The notes: generated from the sequence alone by a model not told the origin. A stretch of 50,754 bases of DNA from a bacterium (GCA_027623015.1 JAQBVR010000005.1:1-50754); one strand, 5' to 3'; positions 38,219 through 47,907 are shown, counted from the first letter of the stretch. Numbers and translations are program-made.

Positions 38219-39390
38219 AGCGCATTCTTATCATTATCGGCTTAGAGTTGTACGCTCTACTTTTGGCATTTATGCAGTCACTCGGAGGTGTGCGTACCGA
38301 TGAGGCAAAGTATTTGATGGATATTCCGTATCCACATCCACCTGCTATTCGTTGGTTTTTGAGTCTATTTGATGCACTGCCAATGCAAGAGATCATCATA
38401 CGTATTGTCTTTGCATCGTTGATGGTACATGCGGTGTGGTTGGTGTGGGATATGGCGAAGCAGATGAAACATGAGCAACGACTTGCACTTGCTGCATTAT
38501 GGTTGTTGTCTGGAGGGGTCATCCTTCAAGCGGGAACAGTGATGATCGCTCCTATTACTGCGTTGCAAGTACTCGTGTTGCTATGGATGGATGCAAAGAA
38601 ATCTCCATTACCGTTGATTGGAATATGGTGGCTCTTTTCATTATTTAGCGCGTATCAGGCAGTCTTATTTCTGCCGATCGTTTTGATGATGGTATGGCAA
38701 CGGAAGAAGTCGACTGCGGACAGCATGCTCTACTGTGCCATTCCAGTAGGACTTCTTTGTTTGTATACGGTTACCAATCCTCTTATTCCTGCGAGCATGG
38801 TGATCCACAGTGGACGAGATCTCTATTCCTCTCTTGGTGATCGACTTATTGCCACTTTGCGACTCTGGGCGATTGGTGGGAGTATCATTTTGAGTGCTAT
38901 GGGAACAGTGGGTATGATCCGTACTCGATCATGGGGCCTTATCGGGTCTTTTATTCTCGTGTGTGCATACATAGCATTTTCTCGATATGACTACTATGCA
39001 GTCTTATTCCTTTCGCTTTTCATAGGTGGCATAGTGGCATTTCCATCAGGCATGAGACTCAACCGTCTATCAGCAGTCGCATTCGCTGTTATTGGATTTG
39101 CATTGGTTGGGAATCTTTCAGGTGTTCTTACACGTTCGGATGCCCGAAAAGTTCGGCCATTTCTTTCTCGTATTGCAGAAGATCAGACGGTGCTCATATC
39201 AGGTTCTTTTGGTCACCAGTGGCAGTACGAGAGTCCAGTCTCTGTAAGAAGATACCATGAAGACCTTGTGGCTACAGCTGGAGCTGTTGTGTGCTTGAGC
39301 CCATGTGAGGGGTTTGACTCTTCTGGCTTTGTGAAGATTGATGGGGTGGGTGTGGAGGTGTGGGTACGAGATTCTAGTTATAAGTTATAA
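38215..39390 (+). CDS. Multi-TM GT39-like membrane protein
   Basis: MKRILIIIGLELYALLLAFMQSLGGVRTDEAKYLMDIPYPHPPAIRWFLSLF. Confidence 0.7.
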   Translation: MKRILIIIGLELYALLLAFMQSLGGVRTDEAKYLMDIPYPHPPAIRWFLSLFDALPMQEIIIRIVFASLMVHAVWLVWDMAKQMKHEQRLALAALWLLSGGVILQAGTVMIAPITALQVLVLLWMDAKKSPLPLIGIWWLFSLFSAYQAVLFLPIVLMMVWQRKKSTADSMLYCAIPVGLLCLYTVTNPLIPASMVIHSGRDLYSSLGDRLIATLRLWAIGGSIILSAMGTVGMIRTRSWGLIGSFILVCAYIAFSRYDYYAVLFLSLFIGGIVAFPSGMRLNRLSAVAFAVIGFALVGNLSGVLTRSDARKVRPFLSRIAEDQTVLISGSFGHQWQYESPVSVRRYHEDLVATAGAVVCLSPCEGFDSSGFVKIDGVGVEVWVRDSSYKL

Positions 39391-39462
39391 GTTGTAAGTT
39401 ACAGGTTATAAGTCTTAGGTTTTCTAGCCAACGTATAGCCTACAACCTATAACTTTCAACAA
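39377..39462. repeat. GTTRTAR array pair (inverted)
   Basis: agttataagttataagttgtaagttacaggttataag ... cctacaacctataactttcaac. Confidence 0.85.
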
Positions 39463-39511
39463 ATCTGTATTACATTTTATATACAGTGTATTACTTTTTA
39501 TATACAAGGAC

Positions 39512-40459
39512 TTATACCTTGTAGTAGTCGCGGTACCACTCGACGAAGTTGGGGATTCCTTCGGAGATCTTGGTCTTTGGGTCGAACCCAAGCTTTTCTT
39601 TTGCATGAGAGATGTCTGCAGAACTTCGTACTGTGTCTCCTGCTTGCATAGGGAGGTACTCTTTCTTTCCCTCTTTGCCGAGTGCTTTTTCGAGAGTGGT
39701 GATGTAGTCCATGAGCTCTTCGGTCTTTCCACAGCCGAGGTTGAACACCTCTTTGTCGTAGTTCTTGTCTATACTAGCGACGATACCAGCAGCGATGTCT
39801 GCTACGTACGTGAAGTCACGTTGCATTTTTCCTTGTCCGAAGATTGTCATAGGTTCGTCTTTCATGATCCAGTCTGTAAAAAGGAACAGAGCCATGTCTG
39901 GTCGTCCCCATGGTCCGTAGACAGTAAAGAACCGAAGGCCAGTAGTTTTTGTTCCGTAGAGTGAGTGGTATGTGTGTGCCATGAGCTCGTTATCTCGCTT
40001 GTTCATGCCATAGAGAGAGACGGGGTTGTCGACACGGTCGGTTTCTTTGGATGGGAAGTCTGTGTTACCTCCGTAGACTGAGCTAGAGCTTGCGTAGATG
40101 AGGCCAGGGATCTCTTGGAGCCGTACTTCTTCTATTACATTGAAGAATCCCTTTATGTTGATGTCGATGTACTCATCTGGATGGTCGAACGCGTAGCGTA
40201 CTCCTGCAAGTGCAGCGAGGTGACACATACGGTCTACTCCTGCCATAGAAGCTTTGAGCTTCTCACGATCGAGGATGTCTCCACGGATCATCGTGAAGTT
40301 TTCGTGCTTTTCGAGGAGAGCAGAGCGGTCTTCTTTGAGCTGTTTGTCGTAGTACTCGTTGAAGTTATCGTAACCAATAACTTCATCTCCACGCTCTAGT
40401 AGTAGCGTAGCAGTGTGGAATCCGATGAATCCCGCCGCTCCTGTTATGAAGATCTTCAT
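39512..40459 (-). CDS. UDP-glucuronate 4-epimerase-like NAD-dependent epimerase
   Basis: MKIFITGAAGFIGFHTATLLLERGDEVIGYDNFNEYYDKQLKEDR...ALAGVRYAFDHPDEYIDINIKG...FFTVYGPWGRPDMA. Confidence 0.9.
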   Translation of the reverse strand: MKIFITGAAGFIGFHTATLLLERGDEVIGYDNFNEYYDKQLKEDRSALLEKHENFTMIRGDILDREKLKASMAGVDRMCHLAALAGVRYAFDHPDEYIDINIKGFFNVIEEVRLQEIPGLIYASSSSVYGGNTDFPSKETDRVDNPVSLYGMNKRDNELMAHTYHSLYGTKTTGLRFFTVYGPWGRPDMALFLFTDWIMKDEPMTIFGQGKMQRDFTYVADIAAGIVASIDKNYDKEVFNLGCGKTEELMDYITTLEKALGKEGKKEYLPMQAGDTVRSSADISHAKEKLGFDPKTKISEGIPNFVEWYRDYYKV

Positions 40460-40476
40460 CTTGGCTATTCTACTGG

Positions 40477-40537
40477 GGAAATAAGAGAAATAAAGGAAAT
40501 AAGAGAAATATGAGAGCAGCCTATTTTTCTTATTTCG
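40477..40537. repeat. GAAATAAGR array pair (inverted, second arm short)
   Basis: ggaaataagagaaataaaggaaataagagaaat ... ctatttttcttatttcg. Confidence 0.75.
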
Positions 40538-40614
40538 TCGGTCTATGCAATTTCAATCGTTGAAAACAGCAGTACTACCATAATCCCTTATTCCACTTCT
40601 TTCTTCAAGGAGCG

Positions 40615-41922
40615 CTATTGTATCCCAATTCCCACATAATCCAATCCAGCGCCACGTACCTCATCTGGATCATAAACGTTTCTTCCATCGAAGAGGTGAT
40701 CACCTTTCATTGCTTGCTTTGTCGCTTGTAGATCTACGCCACGGAAGACGTCCCACTCTGTTAAGAGGATGACAGCGTCTGCATCTGTAGCAGCCTTGAG
40801 TGGATCACTACAGTAGTTGAGGTCTGGGTAGATCGCTTTCATATTATCCATCGCGATAGGGTCGAAGGTTTGAATGGTATGACCAGCTTTTGACAGTATC
40901 TCTATGAGGTCCAAGCTTGGAGCCTCACGTAAGTCATCGGTGTTTGGCTTGAAGCTGAGACCCCACAGACAGACGGTTGCATTTGCAGGCAATGCATCAG
41001 TTAACTTCTTGAAGAAGCGTAGACGCTGCTTGTTATTGATGTCATGCGTTGCATGGATGATGGGGAAGTCTATCCCCGTCTCGTTGCTCAGTGCGATGAG
41101 AGCTTTTACATCTTTAGGGAAGCAGCTTCCACCGTAGCCGATACCTGCATGGAGAAACCGTGGACCAATGCGGTCGTCGAGTCCCATGCCCTTAGCGATG
41201 TCGCGGATGTCTGCACCAGTTTTTTCGCAGAGCTCTGTAAGCATGTTGATGAAGGAGATCTTCGTCGCAAGAAATCCATTACTTGCGTACTTCACTATCT
41301 CTGCACTTTCGCGGTTGGTATAGACGATTGGCTTATTCGACCGTGTGAGTGGCTGATACAGTTCGTCGATAAGTTTGTGTGCCCATTTGTTTCCATTGAT
41401 CCCTACGACGATGCGGTCTGGGTGCATAGTGTCTGCGACTGCAGATCCTTCGCGAAGGAATTCTGGGTTTGAGACAACAGGCATCTGTATGTCGATTCCT
41501 CTTTCTTTGAGTACTGCTGCTATCTTTTCTTCGCATTTCTTTCCTGTGCCAACAGGGACAGTAGACTTGTTTACAAACACGGTATCTTCCTCTGCAAACT
41601 TAGCCACAGTTTCTGCGACGATAAACACTGCACGAAGGTCTGCACTGAAGTTTTCGTTTGGAGGAGTGGCTACTGCACTGAAGACGATCTTCGATTCGGG
41701 GAGTGCCTCCTTGATATCTGTCGTAAATGAGAGGCGGCCACTTGCGAGTCCGCGCTTGAGAACATCTTCGAGACCAGGCTCGTAGATGGTGCACTCTCCA
41801 CTACTAAGCTTGCGGACTTTTTCTTCGCCGAGATCTACACCTATCACAGTGTGTCCTAGCTCTGCGAAGCATGCTGCAGAGACGAGGCCGACGTATCCAG
41901 TACCGACAACAGCGATTTGCAT
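40615..41922 (-). CDS. ugd: UDP-glucose 6-dehydrogenase
   Basis: MQIAVVGTGYVGLVSAACFAELGHTVIGVDLGEEKV...NPEFLREGSAVADTMHPDRIVVG...GYGGSCFPKDVKALI. Confidence 0.95.
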   Translation of the reverse strand: MQIAVVGTGYVGLVSAACFAELGHTVIGVDLGEEKVRKLSSGECTIYEPGLEDVLKRGLASGRLSFTTDIKEALPESKIVFSAVATPPNENFSADLRAVFIVAETVAKFAEEDTVFVNKSTVPVGTGKKCEEKIAAVLKERGIDIQMPVVSNPEFLREGSAVADTMHPDRIVVGINGNKWAHKLIDELYQPLTRSNKPIVYTNRESAEIVKYASNGFLATKISFINMLTELCEKTGADIRDIAKGMGLDDRIGPRFLHAGIGYGGSCFPKDVKALIALSNETGIDFPIIHATHDINNKQRLRFFKKLTDALPANATVCLWGLSFKPNTDDLREAPSLDLIEILSKAGHTIQTFDPIAMDNMKAIYPDLNYCSDPLKAATDADAVILLTEWDVFRGVDLQATKQAMKGDHLFDGRNVYDPDEVRGAGLDYVGIGIQ

Positions 41923-42026
41923 GGAACTAGGGTACTGATCTCCCCTGTAGCTGTCAGCTATTTATCTACACTTTTACGTTACTGGTTACTGGTTACTGGT
42001 TACTCGTTTGGGTACGATGCTTCAGC

Positions 42027-42953
42027 ATGAAGACTCTAGTTTCAGGATCAATGGCATATGACCTCCTTCTAGGATATGAGGGTGCATTTGCTGATGGGTT
42101 GGATGCCAAGGCGGCAGATGATCTCTCGATGGCTTTCGTCACACCGTATTTTGCGAAGCATCATGGCGGGACAGGGGTAAATATTGCGTGGAGTCTTCGC
42201 TTGTTAGGAGGGGATCCTTTGCTCGTTTCAACCGTTGGGAAAGATGGCGGTGCGTATACAGCGTTAATCGAGGAGCGTGGCATTAATACTGGGTACATTG
42301 AGCAACTTGATGATCATATGACGGCGACAGCGATTATCGGTACAGATAATAGAGAGAATCAGATTATCTTCTTTCACCCAGGTGCAGATGCACATGGAAG
42401 TTTGCCAGACCTCTCGCAAGATAGAGATGACTTGTCGTATGCGATAGTCAGTCCACGCAACCAAACACTTATGATGGAGATGCTGCGGTGGTGTCATGAG
42501 TACGGTGTGCCATGTCTTTTTGATCCTGGTCAGCAGATGATGGCATTTAGTGATGATGATCTGGAGCGTGCTGTAGATCTTTGTACGGGTGTCATTGGCA
42601 ACGAGCATGAATGGAATTTGCTAACAGAGAGGCTCAATACAACAGAAGGAGACCTTCTTAAGCGTGTGGAATATATCGTTGTAACGAAGGGGGACAAAGG
42701 TCTTACGATTTATACACAAGATGATGAGATCAATATTGCAGGATGCAAGGCAGAGAAAGTCATCAACCCGACAGGTGCAGGAGATGCACTGCGTGCAGGA
42801 CTGCTAAAAGGACTCTCTTCTGGCTGGTCACTTCGTGATGCAGGTCGACTCGGTGCTGCGATGGGCTCCTTTGTTGTAGAGATAGAGGGTACACTTCTTG
42901 AAACCTTGGATGAAGGCATCTTGGAAGAGAGGCTGAAAAATGCGTATGGATAA
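42027..42953 (+). CDS. PfkB-family kinase, adenosine kinase-like
   Basis: GSMAYDLLLGYEGAF...HHGGTGVNIAWSLRLLGG...NPTGAGDALRAGLL. Confidence 0.82.
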   Translation: MKTLVSGSMAYDLLLGYEGAFADGLDAKAADDLSMAFVTPYFAKHHGGTGVNIAWSLRLLGGDPLLVSTVGKDGGAYTALIEERGINTGYIEQLDDHMTATAIIGTDNRENQIIFFHPGADAHGSLPDLSQDRDDLSYAIVSPRNQTLMMEMLRWCHEYGVPCLFDPGQQMMAFSDDDLERAVDLCTGVIGNEHEWNLLTERLNTTEGDLLKRVEYIVVTKGDKGLTIYTQDDEINIAGCKAEKVINPTGAGDALRAGLLKGLSSGWSLRDAGRLGAAMGSFVVEIEGTLLETLDEGILEERLKNAYG

Positions 42954-43045
42954 ATTTCAAATATCAAAAATCAAATATCAAAAATACAAAGTACATAGAA
43001 TAATAGTTTGGAATTTGTAGCTTGGAATTTGGAATTTTTCATTTG
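42953..43045. repeat. CAAATATCAAAAAT-type array pair (inverted)
   Basis: aaatttcaaatatcaaaaatcaaatatcaaaaatac ... tttggaatttgtagcttggaatttggaattttt. Confidence 0.8.
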
Positions 43046-43065
43046 TATAGGCTAAGCTTCGTCTC

Positions 43066-44319
43066 GTGTCTTACGTAATAGATCCATCACAGGCGGAACA
43101 AGGGCGAATGAATCTCGAGATAGCCGCCAAGCGCATGTCTGCGCTTTTGCAGGTGCGAGATAGATTTGCTAAAGAGAAGCCATTTGAAGGTCTTACTATC
43201 GGTATGGCTCTACACGTCACGAAAGAGACAGGTATCTTGGTCCGCACACTTACTGCAGGAGGTGCAAAGGTTGCGATCACGGGTTGTAATCCACTGAGCA
43301 CACAAGACGACGTGGCTGCAGCACTTGCAGAAGAGGACAACGTAGAGGTCTGGGGGTACAAAGGAGAGAGCGACGAAGACTACTACAAGTTCTTAAACGA
43401 AGTAATCCAAACAAAGCCAGACATCAGCATCGACGATGGGTGTGACCTCGTTACAGAACTACATCAAAAACATCCAGAACTACTCGAAGGCATGCTTGGT
43501 GGTTGCGAAGAAACGACTACAGGTATCATCCGTCTTCATGCGATGGTGCAAGACAATGCACTCAAGATCCCAATGATCGCCGTAAACGACAACAAGACAA
43601 AGCACCTTATGGATAACTACTACGGCACAGGTCAGTCTACGTTCGACGGTATCCTTCGATCATCAGCAATATTGATCGCAGGAAAGACAGTCGTGGTTCT
43701 TGGGTACGGAAGCTGTGGAAAAGGAGTCGCGATGCGCGCAAAAGGCATGGGTGCACGTGTGGTCGTGACAGAAGTAGATGCGTTCTGCGCTCTACAAGCT
43801 GCGATGGACGGACACAATGTTATGACGATGCGCGAGGCAGCTCCTCTCGGAGACCTCTTCATCACTGTCACTGGAAACCTTCACGTCATCCGCCAAGAAC
43901 ACATCAATGTGATGCGCGACGGCGTAGTACTTAGTAACTCAGGACACTTCGATAACGAGATTGATGTAGAAGCATTGGAAAAAGCAGCTACGAACAAGCG
44001 TCGTGTACGTCATTACTTAGACGAGTACACACTGCCTAGTGGTACAGTTATCTACTTGGCAGGAGAAGGTCGCCTTGTAAATCTTGCAGCAGCAGAAGGG
44101 CACCCAAGTGAGGTGATGAGTTTGTCGTTCTGCGGTCAGGCACTTGCCTGTGAGTTCCTTGTGAAGAACAAAGGAAAGCTTCCTAACGAAGTGATCACTT
44201 TGCCCCCGCACATCGATGATGACATCTCCAAGCTCCAGCTTGAAGCGATGGGCGTGAATATAGATGCTCTAACTCAAGAGCAGGAGAAATATCTCGCTAG
44301 TTGGCAGGAGGGGACGTGA
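43066..44319 (+). CDS. ahcY: Adenosylhomocysteinase
   Basis: GTG start; GMALHVTKETGILVRTLTAGGAKVAITGCNPLSTQDDVAAAL...VVLGYGSCGKGVAMRAKGMGARVVVTEVD. Confidence 0.96.
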   Translation: MSYVIDPSQAEQGRMNLEIAAKRMSALLQVRDRFAKEKPFEGLTIGMALHVTKETGILVRTLTAGGAKVAITGCNPLSTQDDVAAALAEEDNVEVWGYKGESDEDYYKFLNEVIQTKPDISIDDGCDLVTELHQKHPELLEGMLGGCEETTTGIIRLHAMVQDNALKIPMIAVNDNKTKHLMDNYYGTGQSTFDGILRSSAILIAGKTVVVLGYGSCGKGVAMRAKGMGARVVVTEVDAFCALQAAMDGHNVMTMREAAPLGDLFITVTGNLHVIRQEHINVMRDGVVLSNSGHFDNEIDVEALEKAATNKRRVRHYLDEYTLPSGTVIYLAGEGRLVNLAAAEGHPSEVMSLSFCGQALACEFLVKNKGKLPNEVITLPPHIDDDISKLQLEAMGVNIDALTQEQEKYLASWQEGT

Positions 44320-44325
44320 TCACGA

Positions 44326-44352
44326 TGTCATCCTGAGCCTGTCGAAGGGTGA
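44326..44352. repeat. Short dispersed repeat TGTCATCCTGAGCCTGTCGAAGGGTGA
   Basis: Sequence seen directly; related copy inside polX-like CDS (46423-46445, opposite orientation). Confidence 0.6.
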
Positions 44353-44436
44353 TATCGTGCTAGATTATTTTGTTATGTGTTCTGAGTTATGTGTTACGAG
44401 TTTGTAACGTTTTGCTGTTTGATTGCACACTGTCAA

Positions 44437-44508
44437 AACCGCAGATTACGCAGATAGAACTGATTATCTAGAAATCTGCGTCATCATAACTATCTGCGGT
44501 TCTGACAA
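44437..44508. repeat. GCAGATTAC-type repeats arranged as an inverted repeat
   Basis: TGTCAAAACCGCAGATTACGCAGATAG ... CTATCTGCGGTTCTGACA; related pair at 1780-1855. Confidence 0.75.
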
Positions 44509-45004
44509 TAGGTGAGTATGTTTTTGAATATGGTTCTCTCTTTTATGACTGATACTATTAATCAGCTAGTAGCCAGATAGTCCTCGCATTGCCTAATGTC
44601 AATACGATTGTATATCGTACCAATTATACGGTTGACTCAGACCCATATTTTGCAGTAATCACTTAAGGTGAGCGCATATTGACAAAACTCAATATTAGTT
44701 CTTGATCATTTACATCTATAGCAAAGAGAAACCTGTTCGAAAATACGTTCGTGTTTTCTTAGCCATTTCGGCGGCAGGAACTAGTCCAAGCTGGAGTGTG
44801 ACCGTGTCGAGAACTCAAAATCAAAAGCGGTATCAAGAGCTTATTTCTGAGGGTTGCCCCCCAGAGAAAGCTCGAGAAATCATGAGAAGTCAGGAAAAAA
44901 CTAATGTCTGGCTCGAGCGGTATCGTGCTAAGCAAAGTAGGCGCAAGGAAAAAGCCCGGCGTCTCGAAAAGCGACCCCGGTCGTAGGCCACTCCAGTGAA
45001 CCTC

Positions 45005-45039
45005 GGTCCCATGATCGTCACTTCGACGATCATGGGGCC
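45005..45039 (+). terminator. Strong hairpin, probable intrinsic terminator
   Basis: GGTCCCATGATCGTC ACTTC GACGATCATGGGGCC, 15-bp stem with one G-U, AT-rich downstream. Confidence 0.65.
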
Positions 45040-45524
45040 ATAATTTATTCGAATAGGTTTCTCTCTGTTCCTTTATATCATTTGTATTTCCTCATTCGCT
45101 CTTCTGTGTAGGAAGTGCGAGTTGTGAATTTTTTCACGTAATTGGAGGACTAGAATTGCGTCAGCACAATGATCACTGCTGTAAACGGCGACATCGTGGC
45201 GGTTTGCACCCGCGTCTCATTACTCTTCTGCGTGTGCGGGGTGGAAGCCTGCGCGTGCGTGCCCGATGCAGTAATGAAACATGCCCTGCCGAGAGACATC
45301 AGTGTATGTACTGTCATGTGACGGTCATTCACGATCTCGAAGGTCATCAGCAGTTTCGGTGTCCCGTTGTGCAGCAGTGGACAATCCTTGAGCTTTGGAA
45401 GCGTAGGAGTCTTATGACTCTCTTTCGAACTCGTGGGATCCGTGGGGTCAAAGTCTGACCCCTGAATCGTTTCCTTCAATGTGTCAGATCCCGTGGAAAC
45501 GCGGGATCTGGCTTTCTTTACTTT

Positions 45525-45554
45525 CATTTAAACATTTGCGCAAATGTTTAAATG
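45525..45554. repeat. 30-bp perfect palindrome
   Basis: CATTTAAACATTTGC GCAAATGTTTAAATG. Confidence 0.9.
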
Positions 45555-45579
45555 TTTATGAGAGTGAATGAGGAGGTAT

Positions 45580-45776
45580 TAGGCCTCATCCCCCAACCCC
45601 TTCTCCTTCGTTATTGTTCTACAAGGAGGAGTTTTTTTAATGTGATCCAGTTGTGATACAGGAGAAGGGGAGCTCTGATTAATGTGTAGTGGATAAGCCC
45701 CCTTCTCCTGCATCATTGGATAATAGTAGTTTTACGTTTGTTGTTGTGACTTAGAGGAGGAGAAGGGGGATGAGGT
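45580..45776. repeat. Nested inverted repeats of CCCCTTCTCC type
   Basis: Outer CCTCATCCCCCAACCCCTTCTCC ... GGAGAAGGGGGATGAGG; inner CAGGAGAAGGGG ... CCCCTTCTCCTG. Confidence 0.7.
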
Positions 45777-45795
45777 CTCTGCTATACTAACTTCT

Positions 45796-46746
45796 ATGGA
45801 AAACAACAAAGTCATAGCTTCTATGTTCCGCCAGATTGCTGCACTGCTCGATGAGCAAGGTGTGGCTTTTAAGCCTGCGGCATATCGACGTGGTGCGCAG
45901 GTTCTCGAGGAGCTTGATCGTGATGTGTCTGAGTTTGATGGTGTGAAGTCGTTGAAAGCATTGCCAGGCATTGGCGATGCGATGGCGGCGAAGATCGTGC
46001 AATATCTCGAGACTGGGGAGATAGAGTTCCTTGGAACGCTGCGTGCGCAACAAGGTGGGCTTCCTGCTGAGCTTATGGACATAGAAGGCCTTGGACCGAA
46101 GCGTGTACGGCAGATCCAGATGGAGCTTGGTGTGAATACCGTTGAAGGGTTGATCAAAGCTGCAGAAGAGGGAAAGTTGCGGACTCTTCCGCGTTTCTCT
46201 GAGCTCATGGAGTCGAAGGTACTCGAGTGGGCGAAGCGGAGAGATGAGCGTGTGAAACGGTTTGATCGTGCAGAAGTGACAGGAGATGTGGAGATGCTTC
46301 TCAAGACTATTTCTGCAGTGGATGGTGTCGATAAATGTGCAGTGGCGGGTTCATATAGACGCGAGAAGCCGACAGTGGGAGACATCGACATACTTGTCGT
46401 TACAAAGTCTTCTCAAGAGGTGCTTCGTCGGGCTCAGCATGACAACCTTATTCGAAATGTTGTTGCACATGGTGATACAAAAATTTCATTTGATCTACAC
46501 AATGGTCTTCGAGTGGATGTGCGCTTTGTGAAGCGTGCCGAATGGGGCAGTGCACTCATGTACTTCACGGGAAGCAAGGAACACAACATCGCAGTACGCA
46601 AAGTGGCGATAAGCAAAGGTTGGAAGCTCAATGAATACGGTCTATATGATGGTGAAGAGATCGTCGCGCAGCGCGAAGAAGAAGACATCTATAGTGCTCT
46701 TGGTTTGCGGTACTACGAACCGAAAGAGAGGGTGGGTAGTTTGTAG
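45796..46746 (+). CDS. polX: Family X DNA polymerase core without PHP domain
   Basis: MENNKVIASMFRQIAALLDEQG...LKALPGIGDAMAAKIVQYLETG...VAGSYRREKPTVGDIDILV...YFTGSKEHNIAVRKVA; 316 aa. Confidence 0.9.
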   Translation: MENNKVIASMFRQIAALLDEQGVAFKPAAYRRGAQVLEELDRDVSEFDGVKSLKALPGIGDAMAAKIVQYLETGEIEFLGTLRAQQGGLPAELMDIEGLGPKRVRQIQMELGVNTVEGLIKAAEEGKLRTLPRFSELMESKVLEWAKRRDERVKRFDRAEVTGDVEMLLKTISAVDGVDKCAVAGSYRREKPTVGDIDILVVTKSSQEVLRRAQHDNLIRNVVAHGDTKISFDLHNGLRVDVRFVKRAEWGSALMYFTGSKEHNIAVRKVAISKGWKLNEYGLYDGEEIVAQREEEDIYSALGLRYYEPKERVGSL

Positions 46747-46747
46747 G

Positions 46748-47869
46748 TTAGGCTGCATCATTAGGAGCTTGTCTACGAGCTTCTTCAAGCGTTTTGCCTA
46801 TGCGATTTCTAAACTCATCCATATTAAAAGTTCTTGCTTGTAGGACAGCTTGTTCGATAGCTTCTGGCTTTGAAGATCCGTGTGCGATGATAAATGGGTT
46901 GTCTACTCCGAGAAATGGAGAGCCTCCATGCTTTTCATAGCTGAGTTCTTCTTTGAGTTTTTTTATTGTCCGCCAATTGATTATCGCACCTGCAGCAGCA
47001 GTCATGATGGACCACGCATGTCGCATTGCGTGCTTTTCCACTTCACCCCTGAGGAATTTGATAGTCCCTTTTGTCGTTTTCAGAAATGCATTTGCTATAT
47101 CTGCGTCTGCGACAACGATATGAGATGAAGATTCAAATTCTCCGTAGCGTCCACCTACAGTATTGACGAGTATGTCACTTCCTTCGATGTTTCCTGTGAA
47201 GTTTGATACATGCTTTCGCATGTATTGATAGACTGCCTTTCTTTGGGGGTAGCCCTTGTATGGTTCTTGTCCAATATTGAGAAGTCCAACACCTAGTGGT
47301 ATATCATCGCTGAGGCCTAGTGTCATTCTGTAATATGCTTCGGCCATGATCATGCGGTCTACGTAGTGCCTTGGTTCTGCATCGGGGTCTGGTCTTGCTC
47401 CTGTATCAGATATAACTGTAGGGTGTTTTTTCCCTGGGACTATGGACGCGATAGCTGGACGCAGCCCTTCTTCTAAGACAGTAAATTCTTTGTGTGCACT
47501 ATAGACAGCTGCTCCTGTATCTCCCGCACTTACTGCTGCATAGGCATTACCATTGGCTACGATTTGCACTGCAAGCATCACAGGAGCATTTGGAGATCTC
47601 CGCATTGCTCGAATGGGATTATCGTCTGGTTTTTCTTTATCTATCTCAAATTTGTCATCGGTATGGAGTATTTCGATTTGGGATCTAGTCAGTCTGTTGC
47701 CGTATTTATCGAGCAGAGGTTTTACTTCTTCTTCGTTCCCAACGAGTATGATTCTGGTGATACCATTTTTCACAGCACCAATCGCTCCTTGCACCAAGGG
47801 CTTTGGACCTTTGTCGTGTCCCATAGCATCGAGAGCTACGGTGACCCTGCTGTTGAAACTTTCAGGCAT
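46748..47869 (-). CDS. plsX: Phosphate acyltransferase PlsX
   Basis: VTVALDAMGHDKGPKPLVQGAIGA...AAVSAGDTGAAVYSA...VGLLNIGQEPYKG. Confidence 0.93.
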   Translation of the reverse strand: MPESFNSRVTVALDAMGHDKGPKPLVQGAIGAVKNGITRIILVGNEEEVKPLLDKYGNRLTRSQIEILHTDDKFEIDKEKPDDNPIRAMRRSPNAPVMLAVQIVANGNAYAAVSAGDTGAAVYSAHKEFTVLEEGLRPAIASIVPGKKHPTVISDTGARPDPDAEPRHYVDRMIMAEAYYRMTLGLSDDIPLGVGLLNIGQEPYKGYPQRKAVYQYMRKHVSNFTGNIEGSDILVNTVGGRYGEFESSSHIVVADADIANAFLKTTKGTIKFLRGEVEKHAMRHAWSIMTAAAGAIINWRTIKKLKEELSYEKHGGSPFLGVDNPFIIAHGSSKPEAIEQAVLQARTFNMDEFRNRIGKTLEEARRQAPNDAA

Positions 47870-47907
47870 AACGACCCATTATTGGCTGTAGATAGCCAAG
47901 AAGCAAT

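Noticed and set aside
45150-45527. Coding ORFs on either strand (45150-45527 minus, 45156-45458 plus)
   Set aside because: No recognisable domain; both cover hairpin/repeat sequence and overlap each other
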